Assembly: GCF_003113895.1 (NCBI RefSeq)
Contig: NZ_BDUD01000001.1
Span: 741,388 to 805,387, forward strand
Length of the DNA: 64,000 bases
Origin: Nostoc commune NIES-4072
GTDB taxonomy: Bacteria > Cyanobacteriota > Cyanobacteriia > Cyanobacteriales > Nostocaceae
Reading direction: 5' to 3'
Positions 18,549-27,419 of the stretch are shown one piece after another. The notes beneath the pieces were generated by a model. The model saw only the letters and a program-made list of their open reading frames with translations. It had not been told where the DNA came from and did not search any database. Position 1 is the stretch's first letter. Each line of letters starts with the position of its first letter. Made by a program: the position numbers and the translations under genes.

Positions 18549-20306
18549 GTGCTGTATTTAGCAGAAGTACAAAAACAGAAGGGTGGTTTACTCAGTGGCG
18601 GTGGCAAAACTGAACTGAAACTACTAGCTTGTCAGCGAACTGACCAGAATTGGAGTCCTGTGTCAGAAGAAGTGATTGCGGCTGAGGAGGCAAGCAAATT
18701 AAATGATGGTGCTTTAGTACTGGTTGAACTGAATCCAAATCGTCAAGTGCAACGTATTCAAGAAGCAGGGCGGCCATTAGTCAATATTTTGCAGAATTTT
18801 TCCCGCCAATTGGAGAAATTTAAGCTCAAGGAAGATGAAATTGATCAGTGGAAGCAATCGCTGACGTTTCAGGCGCAAGAGTTGAATCGCCGTGAAATGG
18901 ACATGGAAGTACGCTCTGAACAGTTGCACAATATGGAGGATGAGTTGCAACAACTGGAGCAGCAAAAACAGGAAGTTGACACATCCCGCCAGGAAATTGA
19001 ACGATTACAAACAGAAGTTGAGCGCAACCGCCTAGAATTGGAAGGCGCTTGGGAGCATTTGCGGGGTGAGCAACGCCGCCTGGAGGAACGTCTTGCGGAT
19101 TTCCCACAGGGAACGGTTTTAGATGAGGAGCAAAGTCGGGTAATGAGTGAATTACTCGATCGCTTATCTAGTCGTGTTGCTCCCACGGAAACAGTCAGAG
19201 AACATCTCCATCTGGCCTTTGAATTGGTCGAAAAGCAGCAAGCTACTCTTACCCCGCACTGGCAAAAACTGGAGCAGCAAAAAAGTGCGATCGCACAACA
19301 GCAAGAAGAAGTGGAGCGTTTGTCACAAACCTTTAGCGATCGCCAAAATGCATTGCAACAAGCACAAAATTCTCTAGTCCAGCAAACAGCCCAATTGCAG
19401 ATAAATAGAGCAGACCTTAGCAGCAAGCAAGAGTATGCTCGGATAATCAAAGAGCAGCTACGAAACGCCGAAGAGTTATATCAACAGATTCACTCTTTGT
19501 CTGCGTCTGGTGGTGTAGTTATCGGCCAGCAAGCTGATGTGGAAGCTTTAGAGAAAATGCCTTTAGAAGAACTGCAAAAGATTGTGCAAGATTTGCAGTA
19601 CAAGTTAGAAATAGACGCTAGCTTTGTTCACGATCAAGAACAAGAATTGAAATATAAACAAGAAGCTATAGAAGAACTGCAAAATAAATTAAATCACGCA
19701 TCTGACCATGACCATATCAATTTGGAACTGGAACTAACAGATGAAAAAGACCTCTATCAGATGCTAAACTCCAGTTTGGTGGGGCAACGCCGTAATATGT
19801 TACAGCATCAAAAGTTTCTCAAGCAACACCAAGCTGTATTACTACGGCGACAAGGACATACTGTTGTTGATGAAGAAGAGGGTAATAAAGTTAATTTAGA
19901 ACCGATTCTGTTACAACTTGAAACCCAGCGACAACAATATTCACAGGAAGTCCAAAGGCTGGAACGTGAAATTGATCAGATTCGTTCTGGTATTGAGCTA
20001 AATCAGGGAATGATTGAAAATCAAACTCACGATTTGGATGAAAAGCGCCAAGAACTGAAAGCGATGGAGGAAAACTTGCTATCCCTAAGAAGAACAACTG
20101 CCCAATGCTGGGGTCGAGTGAATCTTTATCAAGAAGCACTACAACCAATTCAGGATTGTCTAGATGGATTACGGCAGAAGCTGCAAGAAATTGGAGAATC
20201 TTTAGAGCAATTCCAGGAAACTGGTGATTATCAAGTCCAAGCGATCGCTCAGTTGCGCCATACTCTCCAGAGTTTAATGCCTCAGCCACAATTACTAGCG
20301 TCTTAA
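18549..20306 (+). CDS. hmpF: Pilus motility taxis protein HmpF (coiled coil)
   Basis: 585 residues from GTG 18549, with AAAGGA about 6 nt upstream. A small N-terminal domain (about 1-75, LYLAEVQKQKGGLLSGGGKT) precedes a very long Glu/Gln-rich coiled coil (about 85-560, with DEIDQWKQSLTFQAQELNRR and similar heptads). No signal peptide or membrane segment. In N. punctiforme HmpF is essential for type IV pilus gliding and switches between cell poles during phototaxis (established knowledge). Divergent linkage to hmpA-E supports the name. Confidence 0.92.
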   Translation: MLYLAEVQKQKGGLLSGGGKTELKLLACQRTDQNWSPVSEEVIAAEEASKLNDGALVLVELNPNRQVQRIQEAGRPLVNILQNFSRQLEKFKLKEDEIDQWKQSLTFQAQELNRREMDMEVRSEQLHNMEDELQQLEQQKQEVDTSRQEIERLQTEVERNRLELEGAWEHLRGEQRRLEERLADFPQGTVLDEEQSRVMSELLDRLSSRVAPTETVREHLHLAFELVEKQQATLTPHWQKLEQQKSAIAQQQEEVERLSQTFSDRQNALQQAQNSLVQQTAQLQINRADLSSKQEYARIIKEQLRNAEELYQQIHSLSASGGVVIGQQADVEALEKMPLEELQKIVQDLQYKLEIDASFVHDQEQELKYKQEAIEELQNKLNHASDHDHINLELELTDEKDLYQMLNSSLVGQRRNMLQHQKFLKQHQAVLLRRQGHTVVDEEEGNKVNLEPILLQLETQRQQYSQEVQRLEREIDQIRSGIELNQGMIENQTHDLDEKRQELKAMEENLLSLRRTTAQCWGRVNLYQEALQPIQDCLDGLRQKLQEIGESLEQFQETGDYQVQAIAQLRHTLQSLMPQPQLLAS

Positions 20307-20373
20307 CAAGTGCTGAGTACTAAAGGTGGCGGCTTATCCATAAGTACAAGCTGTTGATTTTAAACTAAAATAC

Positions 20374-20401
20374 TTAACGCCTGCTCCAATACAGGCGTTA
20401 A
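20374..20401 (+). terminator. Hairpin downstream of hmpF
   Basis: Perfect 10-bp inverted repeat TTAACGCCTG...CAGGCGTTAA with an 8-nt loop, 68 bp after the hmpF stop. No T-run follows, so it may be a 3'-stabilising hairpin rather than a classic intrinsic terminator. Confidence 0.5.
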
Positions 20402-20530
20402 CCCAAAAGGGTAAGTACAGTATTTCATAAATATGTGACGAAGTGAGCGACTTACTGCTAAGGTTTGGCGAGGCTCGATAACGCTACAAACTTTTGAAAT
20501 TCTTTACTAAGAAAATAAGAAAAATTTATT

Positions 20531-21271
20531 TTAGCCTTTACTAGTAACTAGTTTTTGTCGTCTCAATTTCCGTTTCAGTACGTAGGCTCCACCTAAACTA
20601 CTGAAAGCTAACATATGTAACCCTGTATAAGATGGTTCAGGAACAGTAACAAATTTAGCATACAGACTTGCTTGATCGCTTTTACCTTCAAAAACGCGCA
20701 ATTGGCTAAAAGTTGTTGCACCACCATCTTTACTGAATCCAACTATTTCAAGTCTTGTAAGAGTTCCATCTAAATTAAATGTTGGGCTGGGAAATCTATT
20801 TGGAAAAAAGATAGAATCAGCATCTAGATCAGGAGCACCTGTGTTAAGTGTAGTACTAAGTTTAACTTTAGACGTAAAATTCTGATCGAGTAGAGTGGGA
20901 ATAGCTACATTTATTAAAGTATTAAGGGATACAGAATTAATAAGAGTACCTGCTAATGTGATTCCATTGAAGTAGGTTAAATCTCCTAGTTTAAATAAAG
21001 AGTCATTACTCGTAGAAAATGAATTCCCACTGAATGAAAGCTTATTTGAACCAGTTCCAAAACCGTTAGGATCACCCCATTGGAATATATTAGTTCCAAC
21101 ACCTGAGAATATAGGGTTAGGGTTCTCTGCCCCTGCTTCGGGATTTATCCACGTCCCACTAGAGGAACCAGCAATAGTTATAGCTTGTGCTTGAGCAGAC
21201 CAACTAACTGCTGTTACAGTAACCACAATAGTAGATAGTACATTCCTAAGGTATAAATTTAGTTGAAACAC
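20531..21271 (-). CDS. Secreted PEP-CTERM protein
   Basis: 246 residues. It has an N-terminal signal peptide (hydrophobic 10-28, cleavage probably after AQAQA). The C-terminal sorting signal is VPEPSYTGL, a hydrophobic stretch, then a basic tail KRKLRRQK, the hallmark of PEP-CTERM proteins processed by exosortase. The middle is a Gly/Ser/Asn-rich beta-type domain with WINPEAG and FQWGDPNGFGTG, resembling choice-of-anchor K domains. The role is unknown; such proteins are usually part of the exopolysaccharide or outer surface. No exosortase is in the window. Confidence 0.85.
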   Translation of the reverse strand: MFQLNLYLRNVLSTIVVTVTAVSWSAQAQAITIAGSSSGTWINPEAGAENPNPIFSGVGTNIFQWGDPNGFGTGSNKLSFSGNSFSTSNDSLFKLGDLTYFNGITLAGTLINSVSLNTLINVAIPTLLDQNFTSKVKLSTTLNTGAPDLDADSIFFPNRFPSPTFNLDGTLTRLEIVGFSKDGGATTFSQLRVFEGKSDQASLYAKFVTVPEPSYTGLHMLAFSSLGGAYVLKRKLRRQKLVTSKG

Positions 21272-21432
21272 CTGATAACCTCAGTATTTTTTTGGAATTA
21301 CATGATACTGGGTGTATATTATAGTTAATAATAAAAATTGTCAACTCATTAGATATAATGTTACTACTCATGAAATATACTTACAACCAAAAGATACAAT
21401 TAATAACAGTACTCAAAATTATTTGAGAAAGC

Positions 21433-21485
21433 TCCAATCGCTTTCTACTTAAGCGATCGCACCACCAGGAAATAGATCGGTTTGC
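21433..21485 (-). pseudogene. Duplicated 3' end of tilS
   Basis: These 53 bp match 22282-22334, the last codons of tilS, at 50 of 53 positions. In this copy the reading frame meets TAA right after the GCGATCGC site, so it is non-coding. With the intact tilS end it brackets the toxin-antitoxin pair. Confidence 0.85.
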
Positions 21486-21552
21486 TATTAGGCATCAGCC
21501 CTAACTTATTTTTTTCGGGCTAAAGCCCAAGTACGAACTACGAACTTAGTTC

Positions 21553-21954
21553 TTATTCCATAAATAAACTAGATTCTACATTAAAAAAATCTCCCAGCTT
21601 ACGCGCTTGTTCTGTATTTATCTTCTCTTGTCCATTTAAAATATTATTAACCAAATCTTCTGTTCCTAAAACTGATACTAAATCATCTCTACTTCCCTCA
21701 GATTCCTCTAAAAGAAATAACAACATAGATACAGAATTATTCGGCTGGATTGGCTGATAATATTCCTGCTCAAACTTTTCAACTAAAGTAATTAATAACT
21801 GATAAAGTTCGTCTTCTTCTGGGGTACATTCCCGGTGCATTAAATCTTCTACTATCTTTAAAGCTTGCTCATTTTCAACTTCACTTTTTATCAGTTTGGG
21901 AAGATAAGCTGTTAATAATTCCTTGTATTTATCTGGATTAAAAGTAAGGGTCAT
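21553..21954 (-). CDS. HigA-like antitoxin with helix-turn-helix
   Basis: 133 residues from ATG 21954. The C-terminal part (about 75-133: RDDLVSVLGTEDLVNNILNG, NTEQARKLGDFFNVESSLF) is an XRE/HigA-type helix-turn-helix; the N-terminal part is helical. It follows the toxin gene and overlaps its 3' end by 17 nt, the toxin-first order typical of higBA. A longer frame starts at 21984, but GGAGA lies 12 nt before the chosen ATG. Family role: neutralises the toxin and represses the operon. Confidence 0.8.
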   Translation of the reverse strand: MTLTFNPDKYKELLTAYLPKLIKSEVENEQALKIVEDLMHRECTPEEDELYQLLITLVEKFEQEYYQPIQPNNSVSMLLFLLEESEGSRDDLVSVLGTEDLVNNILNGQEKINTEQARKLGDFFNVESSLFME

Positions 21955-22237
21955 CTTTCCAGTTCTCCTTATCATATTCCGCATATCTGAGGATAGACTT
22001 AATATAAATTAACTGTCCTTCATAATCTATACTAATAATCAAGCGATATTTATTTCCTTTAATATTGAATACTGTAAAGTTACCAACAGCTTCAGCTTTA
22101 ATAAAAATTTGCTGTACTTCAAGTAAATTTGACCATTTCGCTTTAGTAGCAATCTTATACCAATTGCTTAATGCTTCCTGACAATCTGCATGGCTTCCTG
22201 CATATTCTCTTAAAATTCTAAAACTAATAATGTGCAT
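21938..22237 (-). CDS. HigB-like toxin (mRNA interferase family)
   Basis: 99 residues from ATG 22237, with GGGAG directly upstream; an alternative start lies at 22252. The sequence HIISFRILREYAGSHADCQE, NLLEVQQIFIKAEAVGNF, FNIKGNKYRLIISIDY and YIKSILRYAEYDKENW follows the HigB (RelE-fold) pattern. Family members cut mRNA on the ribosome. The cassette sits between two copies of the tilS 3' end. Confidence 0.82.
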   Translation of the reverse strand: MHIISFRILREYAGSHADCQEALSNWYKIATKAKWSNLLEVQQIFIKAEAVGNFTVFNIKGNKYRLIISIDYEGQLIYIKSILRYAEYDKENWKDDPYF

Positions 22238-22267
22238 TCTCCCTGATAACAAAAAGACTTTAAATAA

Positions 22268-23284
22268 CTATTTCAAACAGATCCAATCGCCTTCTACTTG
22301 AGCGATCGCACCACCAGGAAATGGATCGGTTTGCGATCGGTTGGGCGCTATAATTAAAGCCGTTAATTTTTCGATGTGTTCAAAACTGGGGGCATCAGTC
22401 AGTATTTGCTGCAATACCTGACGCATCACGCGACGTTGCAATGCTAATGGTGCTTTCTGCAATACCCGACGATTTAACCTCAAGGGAAGAAGAGGAGTAA
22501 GAGAATATTCTTCATGCCCCATGCCCCATGCCCCATGCCCTATGCCCAATGCCTCTTCCCGTAACTGCTGGGCGGCTTTTTCCAAATATTCTACTTCTGC
22601 TTGGAGAAGTTCTGCTGTTTGGGCTAAGGCTGATTCTACTTGGGGATTAAAATTTTCCCGCAAATAGGGTATTAATTCTTGGCGAATCCGGTTGCGGGCA
22701 TATTGCAAATCTTGATTGGTGGAATCTTCCCAAATTGGCAATTTGAACTCTTGACAAAATTGCTCTGTTTGTGTGCGGGTAATTTCTAATAGTGGACGCA
22801 CTAGCATAATGCCTGTAGTTAGGGGGCGTTGCCAAGTTAGGGCTTGTAAGCCATCAGCACCAGTACCGCGAATTAAGTTGTAGAGGAGAGTTTCGGCGCG
22901 ATCGCTTGCGGTGTGTCCTGTAACTATATATTGATAATTATTTGCTTTGGCGATCGCACTTAAAGCTTTATAACGCCAATCGCGTGCAGCAGCTTCACTA
23001 TTTATAGATTCGTTCGCTGTTTCTAAATAAAAGGATGTATCCCAAGTTTTAGCTAAATTTTCAACGTGATGAGCATTAGCTTCGGAGTCAGAACGCCAAC
23101 GATGATCGCAGTGGGCAATACCTAAATCCCATCCCCATTTGGATTGTAAATCTAAAAGTAATTTTATTAAACACAGAGAATCTTGTCCGCCGGAGACAGC
23201 GATTAATAGACGCTGGTTGCTCTCAAATAAGTGGCGCGATCGGATGGTGCGATGGATTTTCGCGTGTAGGGGAGTCCACACCAT
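22268..23284 (-). CDS. tilS: tRNA(Ile)-lysidine synthase TilS
   Basis: 338 residues. An N-type ATP pyrophosphatase domain with PP-loop LIAVSGGQDSLCLIKLL and downstream motifs DLGIAHCDHRWR, YIVTGHTASDRAETLLYNLIRGTG and ARNRIRQELIPYL. The enzyme converts C34 of the AUA-reading tRNA-Ile to lysidine. An STRR heptamer array (22513-22553) is read in frame as GIGHGAWGMGH, inserted in a helical linker near residue 250. Start ATG 23284. Confidence 0.93.
   Translation of the reverse strand: MVWTPLHAKIHRTIRSRHLFESNQRLLIAVSGGQDSLCLIKLLLDLQSKWGWDLGIAHCDHRWRSDSEANAHHVENLAKTWDTSFYLETANESINSEAAARDWRYKALSAIAKANNYQYIVTGHTASDRAETLLYNLIRGTGADGLQALTWQRPLTTGIMLVRPLLEITRTQTEQFCQEFKLPIWEDSTNQDLQYARNRIRQELIPYLRENFNPQVESALAQTAELLQAEVEYLEKAAQQLREEALGIGHGAWGMGHEEYSLTPLLPLRLNRRVLQKAPLALQRRVMRQVLQQILTDAPSFEHIEKLTALIIAPNRSQTDPFPGGAIAQVEGDWICLK
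22513..22553. repeat. STRR heptamer array inside the tilS coding region
   Basis: About six units of CCCCATG and its variants CCCTATG and CCCAATG. The array preserves the tilS frame. Confidence 0.9.
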
Positions 23285-23494
23285 ATTTGGAACTTCTCAT
23301 ACTAATTCGTTATTCGTAATTTTTGAAAGTCAGATTCAATTTGGGCTTCCAGGTTTGACTTTGTTGCCTTATTTTAGGCAATTCTTGCAACACAAAGTAA
23401 ATAATTTTGCAATTCTCTCTGTTTCTGTGCGTGAACCTTATCCCCAATTCAACGCATAATATACAGAATCTTGTATAAATTCATAGGTGATTTA
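23285..23494. promoter_or_regulatory. Divergent intergenic region between tilS and the CHAT operon
   Basis: 210 bp upstream of both genes and AT-rich. It should contain the conflict-operon promoter. No operator-like palindrome was recognised. AGGTGA at 23485-23490 is the ribosome site for ATG 23495. Confidence 0.5.
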
Positions 23495-23821
23495 ATGGCA
23501 GGAATTCAAGTCGGTATTGAGGGGGAAGGCGCACCAGCAGCAGCCGAAGCATTGCTAGAAATTCCTGGAATATCGGGAAGCTATGAAGTTCCAACGCAAA
23601 GAGAGGGAACTCTAGCAGCGATCGCAACTATCATTGGGATTGTCGGCGGTGCTGCGGCTTTAGCTGAACAAATTCGCAAATGGTATCAAGAATGGCATAA
23701 ATCTCATCCAGGGAAGCAATTTGATGTGGTAATTCTTGACCCTGATACTGGAAACAGGATTTTACTGGAAGAAGCTACTATAGAGGAAATCACGGAAATC
23801 CTCAAATCTATCAGCAAATAA
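23495..23821 (+). CDS. Small membrane-like partner of a CHAT effector (EACC1-like)
   Basis: 108 residues from ATG 23495 (AGGTGA 4 nt upstream). Layout: a polar N-terminus (AGIQVGIEGEG), one hydrophobic Gly/Ala segment (about residues 39-57, LAAIATIIGIVGGAAALAEQ), then an amphipathic helix and a beta-hairpin-like end (FDVVILDPDTGNRILLEEAT). This resembles EACC1 (effector-associated constant component 1), small proteins found beside conflict effectors in multicellular bacteria. Its TAA directly abuts the GTG of the CHAT gene, so the two are translated together. The EACC1 name rests on pattern memory, not a search. Possible role: membrane tether or sensor for the effector. Confidence 0.65.
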   Translation: MAGIQVGIEGEGAPAAAEALLEIPGISGSYEVPTQREGTLAAIATIIGIVGGAAALAEQIRKWYQEWHKSHPGKQFDVVILDPDTGNRILLEEATIEEITEILKSISK

Positions 23822-26800
23822 GTGCAAACTATCCGCATTCAACTTCGGGAAAGTACGCAGGAAACAGTTGAACTCAGGTATTGGCTACCTCAAATAAAGC
23901 ACTATGAATCACGTCGCCTGGAATTAGCACAAATCGCTGATTTCCTCAAGCAAGGAGAACGAGATTACTATAAACTGCTGCCCAATTTATCAGGAATTGG
24001 GCAGCAATTATTTTTTTGGTTGGATGGCGATGGACGGTGGTTGAGTCGGGGAATTGCTAACTGTCGTGGTGAGGGGTTGGTAATTGCCATTGATACTGAT
24101 AAAAAATTGGCACATCTACCTTGGGAAGTGCTGCATAATGGTGAGGATTTTTTGGTGAAGCGGGTTAATCCTGTGGTGTTACCTCTGCGCTGGATTGAGA
24201 AAGAAACGGAAGGGTTTTCTGTGGAAGCACGACAATTGCGAGTATTGTTTATGGCAACCGACCCGGAAGATGTGCAACCCAAGTTAGAGTTTGAACAGGA
24301 AGAAGCGAGAATTCTGGCTGATACGCGAGATTTTGCTGTAGATTTGCGGGTGGAAGAAAGCGGTTGCGTTAGCGAGTTGGGTAAGGTGTGGAGTCGCTAT
24401 TTTAGTCAATATTTTAATGACTTTGATGTGTTTCACCTCACAGGACACGCCTCAATTAAAGATGAAGCACCTTACACGCCTTACTTTATCACTGAGACGG
24501 AAATCGGGGAACGCCACGAAACCACAGCCGCAGAACTGGCGGAAGTCTTCCGGTTTCGCTTTCCCAAATTGGTGTTTTTATCTGGGTGTCGGACTGGACA
24601 AGCACCAGATAAAGGGGCTGTCCCTTCAATGGCTGAGGCACTTATTGCACAAGGCGCTAGGGCGGTTTTAAGTTGGGGGCGGCCTGTGGAAGATCGGACA
24701 GCTACAGCCGCCGCCGCGCACCTCTACGGGAAATTGGCAGCCGGATATGAATTAGCCCAAGCACTTGCTAGCACTTACCAGCAGTTGTTTAAACAGAATG
24801 TGCGTGACTGGCATTTGTTGCGGTTATATGTCCAGGGAGAATGTCCCGGTGCGTTGGTGGAAGTGTTGGGAGATGTGCCACCCTCTGCGCCGGAACCTGC
24901 TTATCAACAGTTTTTAGATCCCGATACCCAACTGGTGCGGGTGGCGAAACCCTCTGAGTTTGTTGGGAGACGGCGGACTTTGCAACGTTGTCTCAAAGCT
25001 ATTCGCACTTCATTAGGGGTACTAATTCACGGACTGGGGGGTGTGGGTAAGAGTACTGTGACGGCGCGACTTCTGGAAAGGATGGTTGGCTATCACAGGC
25101 TGGTGAACTTTCGGCAACTGGATGAGGACAAACTGCTCAAATCCCTGGCTGAACAATGTACCTCGGAACGGGGGCATGAAATTCTCAATGGCAAGTTACC
25201 CTTGATGCAGCGCCTCACCAAGTTTTTCACTGAAGGACTGAATACCAAAGAACAGCGCTTTGCCTTTGTGCTGGATGACTTTGAGGCTAATTTGGAATTA
25301 CGAAATGGGGTTTATGTCTTGCAACCACAAGTTGTGGATGTACTGCTGGCGTTGCTGAAGGCGATGCAAAATTCCCAACTTCCTCACAAGGTAATTATTA
25401 CCTGTCGCTACAATTTCACTTTGTCAGAACTGAATCATCGTCTGTACCGCGAACCTCTGGGTGCTTTGGGTGGGGCAGATTTAATTAAAAAGTATAATCG
25501 TCTGGATTCGTTTAATGGCAGTTGGCAATTTCAGCCAGATTTGCCCGAACGTGCCAAACAAGCAGCAGATGGAAATCCTCGGCTGTTGGAATGGTTAGAT
25601 AAGATTTTGCAAAATTCCCCCAAGTCGCCGGATGCGGAGAGGGGAGTTGAGATGATTCTGCAAAAGATGGCAGAAAAAGAAAAGGAATTTCGTGAGGATA
25701 TTTTGGCACAGGAATTGCTGAAGCAGCAAACTCCAGCTTTGCGTCTTATGCTGGGGAAGTTGTTGGTGTATGAGTTACCTGTTCCTCTAGCTGCGATTTC
25801 CCCGATTTGTGAGGATATCTCAAGTTGGGAAAGTCATATTCAACGCGCTGAAATTTTGGGTTTGTTGGAAGTTACCCTCACCAACAACAAAGAGAGGTTG
25901 TATCGTGTTCCCCGTATTTTGTCACCGTTACTAGAGTTTCCAGAAAACTCCAGGGGTGAAGAGTTGTATAAACAAGCTGCACAAATTTTGTATCGCTTGT
26001 GGTGGAAAGAAGTGGAAAGTGCGACGGAAGGACAAAAGTTAGAAATTCATCGGTTGGCTTTGTTGGGGAAGGATGGAGAAATTGCAGCGAAAGTAGCTAG
26101 TTTATCGGCTAACCGCTTGTGGAATCAAGGCCGTTTTCGGGAAGCAATAAATCTGTGCAAATCAACTTTAGAAATTACTAAAAATCATAGTGTTCTCAGA
26201 CAAATTGCTTATTGTGAACACCAAATAGGTGAGGTTGATCAAGCATTAAATTATTACCAACAAGCTTTAAATCTTTGTCCCGCAGAGGACGAACAAGAAT
26301 TAGCATCAATTTATCATTATTTTGGGATGCTGAAATATTACAAAGGGGAAGTGGATCAAGCGATCGCACTCTACAATCAGTCTTTGGAAATAACAGAACG
26401 CATTGGTTATGTCCAAGGCAAAGCGGCGACGTTGCATGAACTGGGACGTATCTACGCCGACAAAGGGGAAGTGGATCAAGCGATCGCACTCTACAATCAG
26501 TCTTTGGAAATAACAGAACGCATTGGAGATGTCCAAGGCAAAGCCTCGACGTTGCACGATTTGGGATATATCTACGCCAACAAAGGGGAAGTGGATCAAG
26601 CAATTGCACTCTACAATCAGTCTTTGGAAATAACAGAACGCATTAGAGATGTCCAAACCAAAGCGGCGACGTTGCACTGTCTGGGAATAATCTACGCAAA
26701 CAAAGGGGAAGTGGAACAAGCAATTGCACTCTACAATCAGTCCTTGGAAATAACAGAACGTATTGGAGATAGCCGAATCAAAGCGGCGACGTTGCGCCGA

Positions 26801-26959
26801 CTAGGAATGATCTACGCCAACAAAGGGGAAGTGGAACAAGCAATTGCACTCTACAATCAGTCCTTGGAAATAACAGAACGCATTAGAGATGTCCGAGGCA
26901 AAGCATCGGCGTTGCACCGACTAAGAATGATCTACGTTGACAAAGGGGAAGTGGAATAA
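23822..26959 (+). CDS. CHAT protease - STAND-type NTPase - TPR protein (NLR-like), truncated by a nonsense codon
   Basis: 1045 residues from GTG 23822 to TAA 26957-26959. The CHAT caspase-like domain (about 60-350) has a probable His-Cys dyad: His209 in VFHLTGHAS and Cys256 in LSGCRTGQ. The NTPase domain (about 380-700) has P-loop GLGGVGKST (Lys410) and Walker B FAFVLDDFE (Asp485/486). TPRs follow from about 780 to the end; the last ones are almost identical 40-residue units (GEVDQAIALYNQSLEITERI). This is the plan of signal-transducing NTPases used in bacterial immunity and programmed cell death: TPRs sense, the NTPase oligomerises, the protease acts. The stop falls where sister repeats have CAA; the same frame continues to 27544, so the ancestral protein had 1240 residues. 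The truncated form keeps all catalytic motifs and about five of nine repeats. Confidence 0.88.
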   Translation: MQTIRIQLRESTQETVELRYWLPQIKHYESRRLELAQIADFLKQGERDYYKLLPNLSGIGQQLFFWLDGDGRWLSRGIANCRGEGLVIAIDTDKKLAHLPWEVLHNGEDFLVKRVNPVVLPLRWIEKETEGFSVEARQLRVLFMATDPEDVQPKLEFEQEEARILADTRDFAVDLRVEESGCVSELGKVWSRYFSQYFNDFDVFHLTGHASIKDEAPYTPYFITETEIGERHETTAAELAEVFRFRFPKLVFLSGCRTGQAPDKGAVPSMAEALIAQGARAVLSWGRPVEDRTATAAAAHLYGKLAAGYELAQALASTYQQLFKQNVRDWHLLRLYVQGECPGALVEVLGDVPPSAPEPAYQQFLDPDTQLVRVAKPSEFVGRRRTLQRCLKAIRTSLGVLIHGLGGVGKSTVTARLLERMVGYHRLVNFRQLDEDKLLKSLAEQCTSERGHEILNGKLPLMQRLTKFFTEGLNTKEQRFAFVLDDFEANLELRNGVYVLQPQVVDVLLALLKAMQNSQLPHKVIITCRYNFTLSELNHRLYREPLGALGGADLIKKYNRLDSFNGSWQFQPDLPERAKQAADGNPRLLEWLDKILQNSPKSPDAERGVEMILQKMAEKEKEFREDILAQELLKQQTPALRLMLGKLLVYELPVPLAAISPICEDISSWESHIQRAEILGLLEVTLTNNKERLYRVPRILSPLLEFPENSRGEELYKQAAQILYRLWWKEVESATEGQKLEIHRLALLGKDGEIAAKVASLSANRLWNQGRFREAINLCKSTLEITKNHSVLRQIAYCEHQIGEVDQALNYYQQALNLCPAEDEQELASIYHYFGMLKYYKGEVDQAIALYNQSLEITERIGYVQGKAATLHELGRIYADKGEVDQAIALYNQSLEITERIGDVQGKASTLHDLGYIYANKGEVDQAIALYNQSLEITERIRDVQTKAATLHCLGIIYANKGEVEQAIALYNQSLEITERIGDSRIKAATLRRLGMIYANKGEVEQAIALYNQSLEITERIRDVRGKASALHRLRMIYVDKGEVE

Positions 26960-27419
26960 GCGATCGCACTTTTCAATCAGTCTTTGGAAATAAAAGAAGG
27001 CATTGGAAATGTCCAAGGCAAAGCGGCGACGTTGCACTGTCTGGGAATGATCTACGCCGACAAAGGGGAAGTGGAACAAGCAATCGCACTCTACAATCAG
27101 TCTTTGGAAATAACTCAACGCATTGGTGATGTCAAAACCAAAGCGGCGACGTTGCATCAACTGGGAATACTCTACGCCAACAAAGGGGATGTGGATGAAG
27201 CGATCGCACTCTACAATCAGTCTTTGGAAATAACTGAACGCATTGGTAATGTCCAAGGCAAAGCGGCGACGTTAAGCCAACTGGGAATTCTATACGCCAA
27301 TAAAGGGGAAGTGGATGAAGCGATCGCACTTTTCAATCAGTCTTTGGAAATAGAAGAACGCATTGGTAATGTCCAAGGCAAAGCAATGACTCTATGGTGG
27401 TTAGGACATTTGGCAGAAC
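26340..27419. repeat. 120-nt tandem repeat encoding TPRs (nine units)
   Basis: Units begin CAAAGGGGAAGTGGA at 26340, 26460, 26580 and so on every 120 nt to 27300. DNA identity between units is high, with substitutions concentrated in the stretch before each unit start (residues like GDVQGKAATLHELGRIY). The regular spacing and near-identity indicate recent duplication or gene conversion. Confidence 0.93.

Noticed and set aside
18592-20289. Long minus-strand frames inside hmpF
   Set aside because: Antisense shadows of a Gln/Glu-rich coiled coil, rich in Leu, Ser and Cys, with no known domain.
26196-27329. Several minus-strand open frames of 65-137 codons over the TPR array
   Set aside because: They are antisense shadows of the 120-nt repeats and have no independent support.
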